Assembly (NCBI GenBank): GCA_963835955.1 | Contig: CAWIHZ010000013.1 | Span: 124,001 to 188,000, forward strand | Direction: 5' to 3' | Length of the DNA: 64,000 nt | Source of the DNA: Roseiarcus sp963835955 | GTDB taxonomy: Bacteria > Pseudomonadota > Alphaproteobacteria > Rhizobiales > Beijerinckiaceae | Part shown: positions 17,557-27,116 of the stretch, in pieces | Numbering within the stretch: position 1 is the stretch's first letter | Layout: each line of letters opens with the position of its first letter | Position numbers and translations under genes: made by a program | The notes under the pieces: model-generated | Database searches by the model: none | What the model saw: only the letters and a program-made list of their open reading frames with translations | What the model was told of the DNA's origin: nothing

Positions 17557-18462
17557 CTATCGCGCGGACAAGGCGGACGCGCCGCTTTTCTTCGGAAGCT
17601 GAACCTTGGCGACCCCAGACTTGACCGCGGCCTGCACCTTTTCGAAGGCGCGCACTTCGATTTGCCGCACCCTTTCGCGCGACACCCCGAATTCGGTCGA
17701 CAGCTCCTCGAGGGTGATCGGGTCCTCGGCGAGCCGACGCGCCTCGAAAATGCGCCGCTCGCGCGGATTGAGCACCGTAAGCGCGCCTCTCAGCGCATCC
17801 AGACGGGTGTCCAACTCCTCGCGCTCCGCCAGTCGGGTCTCCTGATCGGCGCTTTCGTCGACAAGCCAATCCTGCCATTCGCCTTCGCCGTCCTCGCGCA
17901 GCGGCGCGTTGAGCGAGGCGTCGCCGCCGAGGCGGCGGTTCATTTCGATCACGTCCTGCTTTGCGACGCCGAGACGCTTCGAGATCGTCTCGACCTGATC
18001 GTCGCGCAGGTCGCCGTCGTCGAGCGCCGAGATGCGGCTCTTGGCCTTGCGCAGATTGAAGAATAGCTTCTTCTGGCTGGCGGTAGTGCCCATCTTCACC
18101 AGCGACCATGACCGCAGGATGTATTCCTGGATCGAGGCTCGGATCCACCACATCGCGTAAGTCGCAAGCTTGAAGCCCCTGTCCGGCTCGAAGCGCTTGA
18201 CCGCCTGCATCAGCCCTACATTGCCCTCGGAGATCACCTCACCGATCGGCAGGCCGTAACCGCGGTAGCCCATCGCGATCTTGGCCACGAGCCGCAAATG
18301 CGAGGTGACGAGTTTGTGCGCGGCCTCGCGGTCGCCGTGCTCGCGCCAGCGCTTGGCGAGCATATACTCCTCGTTCGGCTCCAACATCGGAAACCGCTTG
18401 ATTTCCTGCAGATAGCGCGAAAGCCCAGATTCGCCCGAGATGATGGGAAGCGATGCGGCCAT
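17557..18462 (-). CDS. rpoH: RNA polymerase heat-shock sigma factor RpoH (sigma-32)
   Basis: A 301-residue sigma factor that directs RNA polymerase to heat-shock promoters. Region 2 reads HLRLVAKIAMGYRGYGLPIGE and GNVGLMQAVKRFEPDRGFKLATYAMWWIRA, followed by the RpoH box (SQKKLFFNLRK, about 128-138) that distinguishes it from RpoD. Region 4 has TLEELSTEFGVSRERVRQIEVRAFEKV. Full length for the family, start at ATG 18462. The downstream secreted-protein gene starts 179 bases further on. Many Hyphomicrobiales carry rluD next to rpoH, as here (rluD ends 170 bases upstream). Confidence 0.95.
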   Translation of the reverse strand: MAASLPIISGESGLSRYLQEIKRFPMLEPNEEYMLAKRWREHGDREAAHKLVTSHLRLVAKIAMGYRGYGLPIGEVISEGNVGLMQAVKRFEPDRGFKLATYAMWWIRASIQEYILRSWSLVKMGTTASQKKLFFNLRKAKSRISALDDGDLRDDQVETISKRLGVAKQDVIEMNRRLGGDASLNAPLREDGEGEWQDWLVDESADQETRLAEREELDTRLDALRGALTVLNPRERRIFEARRLAEDPITLEELSTEFGVSRERVRQIEVRAFEKVQAAVKSGVAKVQLPKKSGASALSAR

Positions 18463-18631
18463 GACAAACTCCAGTCGGGTTGCGGCGTTAGACCGTCCCG
18501 TCGGCGCTACGGCCGGTTGACGCTATAGTGTCCGGGCAAGCGTGGCTGAAAAAGGGCCGGAGCGCCAGACCAGAATGAAACGGGGATGAACTTTTGTTCA
18601 TCAATCTGATCACAATGCACGATGATCCTCA

Positions 18632-19720
18632 TCAGATATCAGCACGCATAGCTTTGATAAGATATGAGAAATCAATCGGCGGGGGACTCTCGAAACGCAA
18701 TGGCGCCCCAGTGATCGGGTGTTCGAACCCCAACACCGCGGCGTGCAAGGCTTGACGCCCGAGCGCCCCAAGGGCGCTCGTTGCGTCCTCGGCGAGCTGC
18801 GCCGCCTTGGTCTTGAAGCCCGCGCCATAAACCGAATCGCCCAGTAGCGGATGGCCAATCGAGGCCATGTGAACGCGGATTTGATGGGTCCGCCCGGTTT
18901 CGAGCCGGCAGGAGACGAGGCTTGCCGGGCCGAAGACCTCCTCCAGCCGCCAATGGGTGACGGCGCCGCGGCCGCGCTCAACGGGCGCGACCGCCATTTT
19001 TTCCCGATGGCGCGGATGGCGGCCGATCGCCGCCTCAATCCTTCCGGAGGTCAACTCGAAGTCGCCCCACACAAGCGCAAGGTACTCGCGCACAAGCGAC
19101 CCGGCGCGGCCGTGGTCAGCGAATAGTTCGGCGAGGCCGCGATGCGCCGGGTCGGTCTTGGCCGCGACGAGGAGGCCGGAGGTGTCTTTGTCGAGTCGGT
19201 GCACGATGCCCGGACGCCGGATCCCGCCGACGCCTGACAAACTCGGGCCGCAATGGTGGATCAACGCGTTGACCAGCGTGCCGTCGGCATGGCCGGGCGC
19301 TGGATGGACGACGAGGCCCGCCGGCTTGTCAATGACGATCAGATGGTCGTCCTCGTAGACGACGTCGAGCGGCATGTCCTCGCCGATCAGCGGCAAATCC
19401 TCCGGCGGCGACGCCTGGAACGTGATCCGGGCGCCCCCGGAGAGCCGCGTCGAAGGCTCGCGCGCGACCGCTCCGTCGACCAAAACCTCCCCAGCCTCGA
19501 TCAGCGCCTTGAGTCGCGTTCGCGACAACGCCAGCCGCCGCCCCGCCGCCGCCAGTCCAAGGAAGCGGTCGAGCCGCTCGCCCGCGCCCGCGGCGTCGAC
19601 GACGTAGGCCTGCGGCCCCGACGGCGAGGCCAAGGGACCGGGAGGCGCAGTTCCCCCCCTCGCGTCGCTCGTCGACACGCCGCCTGCGGTCCTGAGTCGG
19701 CGCCTTGTCCTCCCGTTCAT
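18632..19720 (-). CDS. rluD: RluA-family rRNA pseudouridine synthase (RluD-like)
   Basis: A 362-residue pseudouridine synthase. An S4 domain (RLDRFLGLAAAGRRLALSRTRLKALIEAGEVLVDG) is followed by the catalytic domain with VIDKPAGLVVHPAPGH, the catalytic-aspartate motif IVHRLDKDTSGLLV and the substrate motif LETGRTHQIRVHM. RluD makes pseudouridines in helix 69 of 23S rRNA. The N-terminal 35 residues are low-complexity. Its start overlaps the end of the homocysteine methyltransferase gene by four bases (ATGA), so the two are translationally coupled. Confidence 0.93.
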   Translation of the reverse strand: MNGRTRRRLRTAGGVSTSDARGGTAPPGPLASPSGPQAYVVDAAGAGERLDRFLGLAAAGRRLALSRTRLKALIEAGEVLVDGAVAREPSTRLSGGARITFQASPPEDLPLIGEDMPLDVVYEDDHLIVIDKPAGLVVHPAPGHADGTLVNALIHHCGPSLSGVGGIRRPGIVHRLDKDTSGLLVAAKTDPAHRGLAELFADHGRAGSLVREYLALVWGDFELTSGRIEAAIGRHPRHREKMAVAPVERGRGAVTHWRLEEVFGPASLVSCRLETGRTHQIRVHMASIGHPLLGDSVYGAGFKTKAAQLAEDATSALGALGRQALHAAVLGFEHPITGAPLRFESPPPIDFSYLIKAMRADI

Positions 19721-20706
19721 GCGCGCTCGCGGCGTCTCTTCCGTTCGCCCGCCGCGGCGGCAGGCGGCGCCACAAGGGCGCCGAGCGCGCCGACGATCGC
19801 CTCAGGGCTCGGGCGCCGGCCGGGACTGTGGGCGTCGAGCCCGCGCCGCATGGCCGACACATGCGCGGGCGTATTGCCGCAACAGCCGCCGACAATGCGT
19901 GCACCGCAATCGACGGCGAGCGCGGCATATCTCTCCATCAACTCCGGCGTGCCGGAGTAGTGGATATGTGCGCCTTGCCATTGCGGCACCCCGGCGTTGG
20001 CCTTGGCGATCAGCACGGCCTCCGGACGCGCCGCAGCCATGTCCAGGACGGCAAGCAAAAGGTCGGACGCGCCGACGCCGCAATTGGCGCCGTAACCGAG
20101 CGGCCTCGCGTCGAAGCTTTCGACGAGCGCCCCGAGCGCGGCGGGGGCGACGCCCATCATCGTGCGGCCGGCGGTGTCGAAGCTCGCGGTGATCGTGAAT
20201 GGCAGCCCGACTTTTGCGGCCGCGTGCGCGGCCGCGCGGATCTCCTCGGGCGCGGACATGGTCTCGATCCAGGCGACGTCCGCGCCGCCCTCGCGCAAGG
20301 CCCCGATCTGCTCGACAAAGACCTCGACCGCGTCGACTTCGCTGAGCGGTCCGAGCGGCGCGATGAGGTCGCCGGTTGGCCCAACCGACCCGGCCACGAC
20401 AATGCGCCGCCCCGCGCTGTCGGCGACGGCGCGGGCGTTCCGCGCGGCGAGGCGATTGAGTTCGCGCACGCGGGGATCGAGGCCGTGGAGCGCGAGGCGC
20501 CTTCGGTTGGCGCCGAAGCTATTGGTCAAAATGATGTCGGCGCCGACGTCGACAAAGTCCCGATGCAACGCCTGTATCCGGTCGGGATGCTCGGCGTTCC
20601 ACAGCTCCGGGCTGTCGCCCGAGGTCAGGCCCATCGCGAACAGATTGGTGCCAATGGCGCCGTCCGCCAGCAGCGGCCGGCCCTCGGCCAGAAGGGTTTG
20701 CAACAT
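19717..20706 (-). CDS. bmt: Homocysteine S-methyltransferase (betaine-homocysteine type)
   Basis: A 329-residue protein of the homocysteine methyltransferase fold (TIM barrel). It begins LLADGAIGTNLFAMGL, contains ILTNSFGANRRRL and the zinc-binding cysteines in YGANCGVG and IVGGCCGNTPAHV. Such enzymes methylate homocysteine to methionine using betaine, S-methylmethionine or dimethylsulfoniopropionate-type donors; the alphaproteobacterial Bmt sub-type is inferred from length and N-terminus. The last residues are a basic low-complexity tail. It is the upstream gene of a coupled pair with rluD. A strong terminator-like hairpin separates it from the CoxL-like gene. Confidence 0.85.
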   Translation of the reverse strand: MLQTLLAEGRPLLADGAIGTNLFAMGLTSGDSPELWNAEHPDRIQALHRDFVDVGADIILTNSFGANRRRLALHGLDPRVRELNRLAARNARAVADSAGRRIVVAGSVGPTGDLIAPLGPLSEVDAVEVFVEQIGALREGGADVAWIETMSAPEEIRAAAHAAAKVGLPFTITASFDTAGRTMMGVAPAALGALVESFDARPLGYGANCGVGASDLLLAVLDMAAARPEAVLIAKANAGVPQWQGAHIHYSGTPELMERYAALAVDCGARIVGGCCGNTPAHVSAMRRGLDAHSPGRRPSPEAIVGALGALVAPPAAAAGERKRRRERA

Positions 20707-20769
20707 TCGGGGTCTCGGGGCTCAAGAACGCGCTACGGCGTGGGGTTCTTAGGCGCGCCAGCCCCGAGA

Positions 20770-20793
20770 AGCAAGGCGGACGCCCGCCTTGCT
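20770..20793 (-). terminator. Terminator-like hairpin after the CoxL-like gene
   Basis: AGCAAGGCGG (20770-20779) and CCGCCTTGCT (20784-20793) form a perfect 10 bp stem with a 4-base loop. Read on the minus strand it lies just downstream of the stop of the molybdenum-hydroxylase gene and is followed by TTCT, so it probably ends that transcript before the homocysteine methyltransferase gene. Confidence 0.7.
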
Positions 20794-20803
20794 GCCCGAT
20801 GGT

Positions 20804-23125
20804 TCAGCCGGCGACCCGATTTCCGACGCCTGATCCGCGGATCGCGCGAAAGACCGCCTGGGGAGTCGCGGGCATGTCGATCTCCCTGACGCCGTAGGCG
20901 CGCCACAGCGCGTCCACGACGGCGTTGACGACCGCCGGAGTCGAACCGATCGAGCCGGCTTCGCCCGCGCCCTTCAACCCAAGCGGATTCGTCGTCGAGG
21001 GGACGTTGCGGGTCTCGAATTCGATTGGAGCGAAATCGTCGGCGCGCGGCATGCAATAATCCATGAAGCTCGCGGACAGAAGTTGCCCGTCGCCATCGTA
21101 AACCGCCCGCTCCATCAGCGCCTGACCCGCCCCTTGCGCAACCCCGCCATGAACCTGACCCTCGAGCAGCAGCGGGTTGAGCGTGAAGCCGAAATCGTCG
21201 ACGATCGTGTAGCGCTCGATCCGTGTCGCCCCGGTCTCGGGGTCGATCTCGACCTCACAAATGTGAGTCCCGTTGGGATAGGTTGCGGATTCGGGCTTAT
21301 AGGATTCGACGCTCCGCAGCCGCTCGGGACTCGCGGAAGGCAGCGCCGCGATCTGAGCCAGCGACAGCGAACGGTCAGTGCCGACGATGCGAATTTCGCC
21401 GTCGACGAATTCGAGATCGGCGCTCGCCGCCTCCAGCTCTTCGGCCGCCAGCTCCCTCAACGATTGGGCAAGCTTCTTTGAAGCGCGCGACGTCATCACC
21501 GCACCGATCGGGATCGAACGGGAGCCGCCGGTCCCCATCCCGGTCGGAACCCGATCGGTGTCGCCTTGCACGACCTTGACGCGGCCGAGCGGAACCTCGA
21601 ATTGCTCGGCGACGACTTGCGCATAAGCCGTTTCATGTCCCTGGCCATTGGATTGGGTGCCGATCAGCAGCGTGAACGAGCCGTCCTTCTCCAGCGCCAG
21701 CGAGCCGGTCTCGCCCTCTCCCCAGGCCGTGCATTCAATATAGCTGGCGAGCCCGAGACCGCGGATGGCGCCGCGGCGCTTGGCCTCGGCCAGGCGCCTG
21801 TCAAACCCGTCGACGTCGGCTTTTTCCAGGCACCTTTTGAGCGCTCCGCCGAAATCGCCGACGTCGTAAGTCCGTTCTGTCTGCGTCGCATAGGGCATGG
21901 CCGCCGGCGGCACGAAGTTGCGCTGACGGATCGCTTCACTCGAGAGGCCGAGCTCCCGCGCGCAGCGGTCGACCAGGCGCTCCAGGACATAGGCGGCTTC
22001 CGGCCGCCCGGCCCCGCGATAGGCGTCGACCGGAACCGTATGGGTGTAGATTCCGCGAACGCGCGCGTGCAGCGTTTCGATCTTGTAGGGACCGGTCGCC
22101 ATCGAGGCTCCGAGCCAGGGCACGTAAGGCGCATACATGGAAAGGTATGCGCCGAGATTGGCGAGAATATCGACGCGCAGGGCAAGAAACCGCCCGTCTT
22201 CGTCCAAAGCCATCTCCGCGCTCGTCGCATTATCGCGGCCGTGGGCGTCCCCAACGAAGTGCTCCGACCGGTCGGCCTGCCAACGAACGGGTCGGCCAAG
22301 GAGCCGCGCAGCTTCCAGGACCAGCGGATATTCGCGATAGAGGAACTGCTTTGTGCCGAAGCCGCCGCCGACGTCGCCAGTAACGACCCGCAGCGCCTCG
22401 GGCCCTATCTTCAGCACTTTGCCGGCCAGGACATCGCGCAAAATATGCGCCCCCTGACTGCCGACATAAAGCGTCCGACGGCCGCTGCCGGGATCGATGG
22501 AGGCAACGGCCGCGCGCGGCTCCATGAAATTGGAGACGACCCGCGGATTGACGATCCGAATCGAAACCACATGCGGGGCCCGAGCGAAAGCGGCGTCAGT
22601 CTGGGCCTTGTCGCCGATATGGGCGTCAAAGGCGACGTTGCCCGGCGCGCCTGAAAAAAGCTGAGCGGCGCCCGGCTCGATGGCGGCCAGAGAGTCGACG
22701 ACGGGGGCAAGGGATTCCCAGTCGATCGCGAGCGCCTCGGCGCCGTCGCGGGCGGCGTAGGCCGTTTCCGCGACGACCATCGCGACAATGTCGCCGACAT
22801 GATGGGCTTCCGCGCCAGCCATGACCGGATAGGGCTTGAGCGGCGTCAGCGCGCCATCGGAGTTTCGCGTCGGCGCCAAACAGGGAATTGGTCCTAGAGC
22901 GGAGAAGTCCGAAGCCGTGAACACTGCCTTGACCCCGGCTACTTTGAGCGCCGGTCCGCAATCGACGATGCGAAAGCGCGCATAGGCGTGGGGGCTGCGC
23001 ACGAAAACGGCGTGAAGGGCGCCTTCGGGCGCAATATCCGAAGTGTAAAGGCCTGCGCCGCGCGCCAGACGGTCGTCTTCAACTCGCCGCACGGGTTGGC
23101 CGATACCGAATTTCATCTCTCTCAT
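20804..23125 (-). CDS. Molybdopterin-binding xanthine dehydrogenase-family large subunit (CoxL form II-like)
   Basis: A 773-residue molybdenum hydroxylase large subunit. The start GQPVRRVEDDRLARGAGLYTSD and the active-site loop VDAYRGAGRPEAAYVLERLVD match the AYRGAGR signature of form II 'CoxL' (aldehyde oxidase-like) rather than the AYxCSFR of true CO dehydrogenase. Molybdopterin contacts appear in GGFGTKQFLYREYPLVLEA and GQGHETAYAQVVAEQ, and the catalytic glutamate in GLKGAGEAGSIG near the C-terminus. Neither the medium (FAD) nor the small (2Fe-2S) subunit is adjacent, so it is an orphan. Start at ATG 23125 or 23116. Substrate unknown. Confidence 0.88.
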   Translation of the reverse strand: MREMKFGIGQPVRRVEDDRLARGAGLYTSDIAPEGALHAVFVRSPHAYARFRIVDCGPALKVAGVKAVFTASDFSALGPIPCLAPTRNSDGALTPLKPYPVMAGAEAHHVGDIVAMVVAETAYAARDGAEALAIDWESLAPVVDSLAAIEPGAAQLFSGAPGNVAFDAHIGDKAQTDAAFARAPHVVSIRIVNPRVVSNFMEPRAAVASIDPGSGRRTLYVGSQGAHILRDVLAGKVLKIGPEALRVVTGDVGGGFGTKQFLYREYPLVLEAARLLGRPVRWQADRSEHFVGDAHGRDNATSAEMALDEDGRFLALRVDILANLGAYLSMYAPYVPWLGASMATGPYKIETLHARVRGIYTHTVPVDAYRGAGRPEAAYVLERLVDRCARELGLSSEAIRQRNFVPPAAMPYATQTERTYDVGDFGGALKRCLEKADVDGFDRRLAEAKRRGAIRGLGLASYIECTAWGEGETGSLALEKDGSFTLLIGTQSNGQGHETAYAQVVAEQFEVPLGRVKVVQGDTDRVPTGMGTGGSRSIPIGAVMTSRASKKLAQSLRELAAEELEAASADLEFVDGEIRIVGTDRSLSLAQIAALPSASPERLRSVESYKPESATYPNGTHICEVEIDPETGATRIERYTIVDDFGFTLNPLLLEGQVHGGVAQGAGQALMERAVYDGDGQLLSASFMDYCMPRADDFAPIEFETRNVPSTTNPLGLKGAGEAGSIGSTPAVVNAVVDALWRAYGVREIDMPATPQAVFRAIRGSGVGNRVAG

Positions 23126-23298
23126 CGCCCGGTCCCTGATTGCGCCATGCGTCCACACTTCCTTCGGCGATCGACGCAGGCCCGTGAATATCCCGCCGCC
23201 AAGGACTTCTGCGCGACCAAGGCGGATATGGTCAACGGTTCATTAAGCCGATCGGTCGACAATGGCCCCAACGCTACGTCAAGCTTGGACATATACTC

Positions 23299-24255
23299 AT
23301 GAGCGCGCACGAAGTCTCCCATTTCGGCGAGTCGCGTCAGGAGGCGACGCCGCCGCGCGGCCGGGATATCATTCCACGCGCAGGCGAAGCGCAAGCGGCC
23401 TCGCAGTCTCCCTTCGACACAGGCAGAACCGAGCCAACACGCATGTTGGCCCTCGTGCCAGTAGCCGCTGAGGACGAGCAGCCGAATTCGCTTCCCGCCG
23501 CGCCCACGCGGACCTTTATGCGATTGAGCCTCGCCGCTGCGGTCGCCGTGGCGCTCGCAGCCGCTATTGGCGCTGCGGCCCTGCTCGTGAACGAACACCG
23601 CCGGCAGAGTTATCTTTTGGCGATGCGTGCGCACGAGACCGAGTCTCTGGCGCAGTCGGTGAAAGCGCTGAGCGTGCGCCTTGATGCGATCGAAGGCGCG
23701 AAGTCCGTCGAGGGTCTGGCCGACCTGCGGCGCTCCATCGGTCAAATGAAATCCGGGATCGCCTCCGCCCGCGATCTCGGCGGCGCTCTCGCGCAACTTT
23801 CGCAAAGAGTGGAAAAACTGGATCGCGAAGAGAGCGCAATGGTCGACCGCGGTCGACGCCTTGATCGGGATGCAAGTATGCGCGCAGTCGAGCTGTCGGC
23901 CCGGATCGAGAGGCTTGAAAGGAGGCCCGTGGCGCCAATCGTCGCTGCGACGTCCGGCCCAGCGCCTTCCCGGCAGGCCGGGCAGACCGCCGCTGGGTCT
24001 CGGTTGGGCCCAAACGTCTCGATGGAGACAACGGGTTCGATTCAGCGGCCAAGGCCGGTGCTGCAAGGCTATATCGTCCTAGACGGGCGATATGACGCGG
24101 CGCTGGTCGATGGACGCTACGGCGAACGTGAAGTGCGGCTCGGCGATTTTCTTCCGGGTGCCGGACGGGTCGAGCGTATCGAGCGGCGAGGCGGCGGCTG
24201 GGTCGTCCTGACTGATGAAGGTCTGATCGCCGCGGCGGAAAATCCGCCTTATTGA
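23299..24255 (+). CDS. Membrane-anchored coiled-coil protein, function unknown
   Basis: A 318-residue protein: a disordered N-terminus (1-72), one membrane helix (LSLAAAVAVALAAAIGAAALLV, about 76-97), a long predicted coiled coil (about 100-210, with AQSVKALSVRLDAIEGAKSVEG and LSQRVEKLDRE), a Pro-rich linker and a compact C-terminal domain from YIVLDGRYDAALVDGRYGER to GWVVLTDEGLI. The C-terminal domain looks like a small beta fold exposed to the periplasm. This layout is common in Hyphomicrobiales hypothetical proteins. It is divergent from the CoxL-like gene (173 bases between starts) and is followed 185 bases later by fabA. No function can be assigned. Confidence 0.75.
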   Translation: MSAHEVSHFGESRQEATPPRGRDIIPRAGEAQAASQSPFDTGRTEPTRMLALVPVAAEDEQPNSLPAAPTRTFMRLSLAAAVAVALAAAIGAAALLVNEHRRQSYLLAMRAHETESLAQSVKALSVRLDAIEGAKSVEGLADLRRSIGQMKSGIASARDLGGALAQLSQRVEKLDREESAMVDRGRRLDRDASMRAVELSARIERLERRPVAPIVAATSGPAPSRQAGQTAAGSRLGPNVSMETTGSIQRPRPVLQGYIVLDGRYDAALVDGRYGEREVRLGDFLPGAGRVERIERRGGGWVVLTDEGLIAAAENPPY

Positions 24256-24440
24256 CGTATCGGCCGGCTTGCGCATTTGAGCTAGCGATATCCGCATTCC
24301 AATTCGCCGGCCCGGCCATCGCTCGCGCTCGCGGGACTGGTCGCGCCGCGCTTTCGATAACCGGAGGCCTGTGATACGAATCCGGCCCTTGGGGTTCCGC
24401 GCGTCGCGGCGCCGCGCGGTCTGCAGGATACACGGCGCAT

Positions 24441-24965
24441 ATGACGGAACGAAGAAGTAGTTTCACATATGAGGAGCTCCTCGCCTGCGGCCGCGGCGAG
24501 TTGTTCGGCGCCGGCAATGCCCAGTTGCCATTGCCGCCGATGCTGATGTTCGATCGGATCAGCGAGATTTCCGAGACCGGCGGCGCCAACGGCAAGGGCG
24601 AGGTGCGCGCGGAGTTCGACATCAATCCCAATCTGTGGTTCTTCGGTTGCCATTTTAAAGGCGATCCGGTGATGCCGGGCTGCCTCGGGCTCGACGCGCT
24701 CTGGCAATTGACGGGATTTTTCCTCGGTTGGCTCGGATTTCCCGGCCGCGGCCGCGCGCTCGGGGTCGGCGAGGTCAAGTTCGCCGATCAGGTGCTGCCG
24801 GCGATCAAGAAATTGGTTTACGGGGTCGACGTGAAGCGTGTGTTCAAAGGCAAGCTCATTCTCGGGATCGCCGACGGCTGGCTGGAGGCGGACGGCAAGC
24901 GGATATATGACGTCAGGGACATCCGGGTAGGCCTGTTCGGCCCATCCAGTCCAGGCTCCGCCTGA
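24441..24965 (+). CDS. fabA: 3-hydroxydecanoyl-ACP dehydratase/isomerase FabA
   Basis: A 174-residue FabA, which dehydrates 3-hydroxydecanoyl-ACP and isomerises the product to cis-3-decenoyl-ACP, starting unsaturated fatty-acid synthesis. The catalytic His71 lies in FFGCHFKGDPVMPGCLGLDAL, with Asp85 in the same block, at positions matching the E. coli enzyme. Full length. First gene of a fabA-fabB-fabI run, 40 bases before fabB; the 185-base upstream gap should hold its promoter but I see no clear operator. Confidence 0.96.
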   Translation: MTERRSSFTYEELLACGRGELFGAGNAQLPLPPMLMFDRISEISETGGANGKGEVRAEFDINPNLWFFGCHFKGDPVMPGCLGLDALWQLTGFFLGWLGFPGRGRALGVGEVKFADQVLPAIKKLVYGVDVKRVFKGKLILGIADGWLEADGKRIYDVRDIRVGLFGPSSPGSA

Positions 24966-25005
24966 ACGCGAACCCGCCTTGGCGCGCAATCGTGGAGAGC
25001 GATAC

Positions 25006-26229
25006 ATGAGACGCGTCGTCGTCACCGGCATGGGGATCGTGTCCTCGATCGGCTCCAACGCGCAGGAAGTGACAGCGAGCCTACACGCCGGCCGGTCGGG
25101 GATTACTCGTGCGGAGAAATTCGCTGACCTCGGCTTCCGTTCTCAGGTCCAGGGCGCCCCGACGCTCAACGCCGAAGAGGTCGTCGACCGCAGGGCGATG
25201 CGGTTCCATGGCGGCGGCACGGCCTGGAACCATGTCGCAATGGATCAGGCGATCGTCGACAGCGGACTGGGTCCGGATGAAGTCTCGCACGAGCGCACCG
25301 GCCTCATCATGGGATCTGGCGGGCCGTCGACGCGCGCGATCGTCGAAGCGGCCGACACCGCGCGCGCCAAGAGCCCCAAGCGCGTCGGACCGTTCGCGGT
25401 TCCAAAGGCCATGTGCTCCACTGCGTCGGCGACTCTGTCGACCTGGTTCAAAATCAAAGGCGTCAGCTATTCCATCTCCTCCGCCTGTGCGACGTCCAAT
25501 CATTGCATTGGCGCCGCCTACGAGCACATCCTCATGGGCAAGCAGGATGTCGTTTTCGCGGGCGGTTGCGAGGAACTCGACTGGACGCTTGCCGTACTGT
25601 TCGACGCAATGGGCGCGATGTCTTCAGCCTTTAACAATTCGCCCTCGCGCGCCTCGCGCCCCTATGACAAGAACCGCGACGGATTTGTCATTTCCGCCGG
25701 GGCGGGCGTTCTGGTGCTTGAGGACTATGAACGCGCCAAGGCCCGGGGGGCCAAGTTATATGCCGAAATCGTCGGCTACGGCGCGACTTCGGACGGACAT
25801 GACATGGTCTCGCCTTCGGGCGAGGGCGCCGCTCGGTGCATGCGCCTGGCTCTGGCGAACATCAAGACGCCGATCGATTATATCAATCCTCACGCCACCG
25901 CGACGCCTGTGGGCGATCTCAAGGAAATCGAGGCCTTGCGCCAGGTCTTCGGCTCGGAAGAGAAGTGCCCGCCGATCTCGGCCACGAAGTCGCTCACCGG
26001 CCATTCCCAGGGCGCGACCGGCGTCCATGAGGCCATCTATTCCCTGCTGATGATGCGCAGCGGCTTCATCTGCGCGAGCGCGCATATCGACGAGATCGAT
26101 CCTGCCTTCGCCGATATGCCGATTGTGCGCGCGCGCCGCGACGATGTCAGCCTTCGCGCCGTTCTTTCCAATTCCTTCGGCTTCGGCGGCGCCAACGCGA
26201 CTCTGGTCTTCAAGCACGTCGACGCCTAG
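25006..26229 (+). CDS. fabB: 3-oxoacyl-ACP synthase I FabB
   Basis: A 407-residue KAS I condensing enzyme that elongates the cis-unsaturated acyl-ACP made by FabA. The catalytic triad is visible: Cys161 in SISSACATSNHC, His296 in INPHATATPVGD and His333 in KSLTGHSQGATG. The start is ATG 25006, with GGAGAG seven bases upstream; a longer TTG start at 24979 lacks support. Middle gene of the fabA-fabB-fabI operon. Confidence 0.95.
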   Translation: MRRVVVTGMGIVSSIGSNAQEVTASLHAGRSGITRAEKFADLGFRSQVQGAPTLNAEEVVDRRAMRFHGGGTAWNHVAMDQAIVDSGLGPDEVSHERTGLIMGSGGPSTRAIVEAADTARAKSPKRVGPFAVPKAMCSTASATLSTWFKIKGVSYSISSACATSNHCIGAAYEHILMGKQDVVFAGGCEELDWTLAVLFDAMGAMSSAFNNSPSRASRPYDKNRDGFVISAGAGVLVLEDYERAKARGAKLYAEIVGYGATSDGHDMVSPSGEGAARCMRLALANIKTPIDYINPHATATPVGDLKEIEALRQVFGSEEKCPPISATKSLTGHSQGATGVHEAIYSLLMMRSGFICASAHIDEIDPAFADMPIVRARRDDVSLRAVLSNSFGFGGANATLVFKHVDA

Positions 26230-26318
26230 GCCCCGCGGCGGCCGCGCCAGTCTCAATGGCGGTCCTCGTTCGGCGCCGTCGCTTCAAACCCCGCCAAATC
26301 CTGTTCAAAGAGTGTGCC

Positions 26319-27116
26319 ATGGCGACCGGCTTGATGAGTGGGAAACGCGGCCTGGTGATGGGCGTCGCCAACGATCACTCGATCGCCTGGGGCATAGCGA
26401 AGGCGCTCTTTTCTGAAGGCGCGGAGCTGGCGTTCACCTACCAGGGCGAGGCTTTGGGCAAGCGGGTCGCCCCGCTTGCTGAGAGCCTTGGGTCGAGGCT
26501 GGTTTTTCCTTGCGACGTCGAAGAGATCTTGACAGTCGACGCGACGTTTTCGGCGCTGGCGTCGACGTGGGGAAGCCTCGATTTCCTGGTTCATTGCATA
26601 GGGTATTCCGACCGGAACGAACTCAAGGGCCGTTACGCGGACACCAGCCGCGAGAATTTCGTCCGCACAATGGTGATTTCCGCATTTTCATTCACTGAGA
26701 TCGCCAAGCGCGCCGCTGCATTCATGCCTTCCGGCGGAGCGCTGCTGACCCTCACCTTCGGCGGCGCCACCCGCGTCGCTCCGAACTATAACGTCATGGG
26801 CGTCGCCAAGGCCGCACTGGAGGCGAGCGTCCGCTATCTGGCGGCCGATTTCGGTCCCGACAACATCCGCGTCAATGCCGTGTCCGCGGGTCCGATCCGC
26901 ACATTGGCTGGCGCGGGGATCGCCGACGCGCGGTTCATGTTCAACTTCCAGCGCGCGCATTCCCCGTTGCGGCGCACGGTCACGATCGAAGACGTCGGCG
27001 GCGCTGCGGTCTATCTTCTCTCCCATCTGTCGGAGGGCGTGACCGGAGAGATCCATTTTGTCGACGCTGGCTACAACATCATTTCGATGCCTCGCCCAGA
27101 TGAGGCGCAAGGGTAG
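26319..27116 (+). CDS. fabI: Enoyl-ACP reductase FabI
   Basis: A 265-residue NADH-dependent enoyl-ACP reductase of the triclosan-target type, completing each elongation cycle. It has GLVMGVANDHSIAWGIAKAL (nucleotide binding, about 11-30) and the catalytic Tyr157-x6-Lys164 pair in NYNVMGVAKAALE. The start is ATG 26319, following AAAGAG; the frame upstream of it has no family similarity. Last gene of the fab run, 89 bases after fabB. Confidence 0.95.
   Translation: MATGLMSGKRGLVMGVANDHSIAWGIAKALFSEGAELAFTYQGEALGKRVAPLAESLGSRLVFPCDVEEILTVDATFSALASTWGSLDFLVHCIGYSDRNELKGRYADTSRENFVRTMVISAFSFTEIAKRAAAFMPSGGALLTLTFGGATRVAPNYNVMGVAKAALEASVRYLAADFGPDNIRVNAVSAGPIRTLAGAGIADARFMFNFQRAHSPLRRTVTIEDVGGAAVYLLSHLSEGVTGEIHFVDAGYNIISMPRPDEAQG

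Noticed and set aside
20804..23125. Carbon monoxide dehydrogenase large subunit
   Set aside because: Active-site loop is AYRGAGR, not AYxCSFR, and no CoxM/CoxS partners are present.
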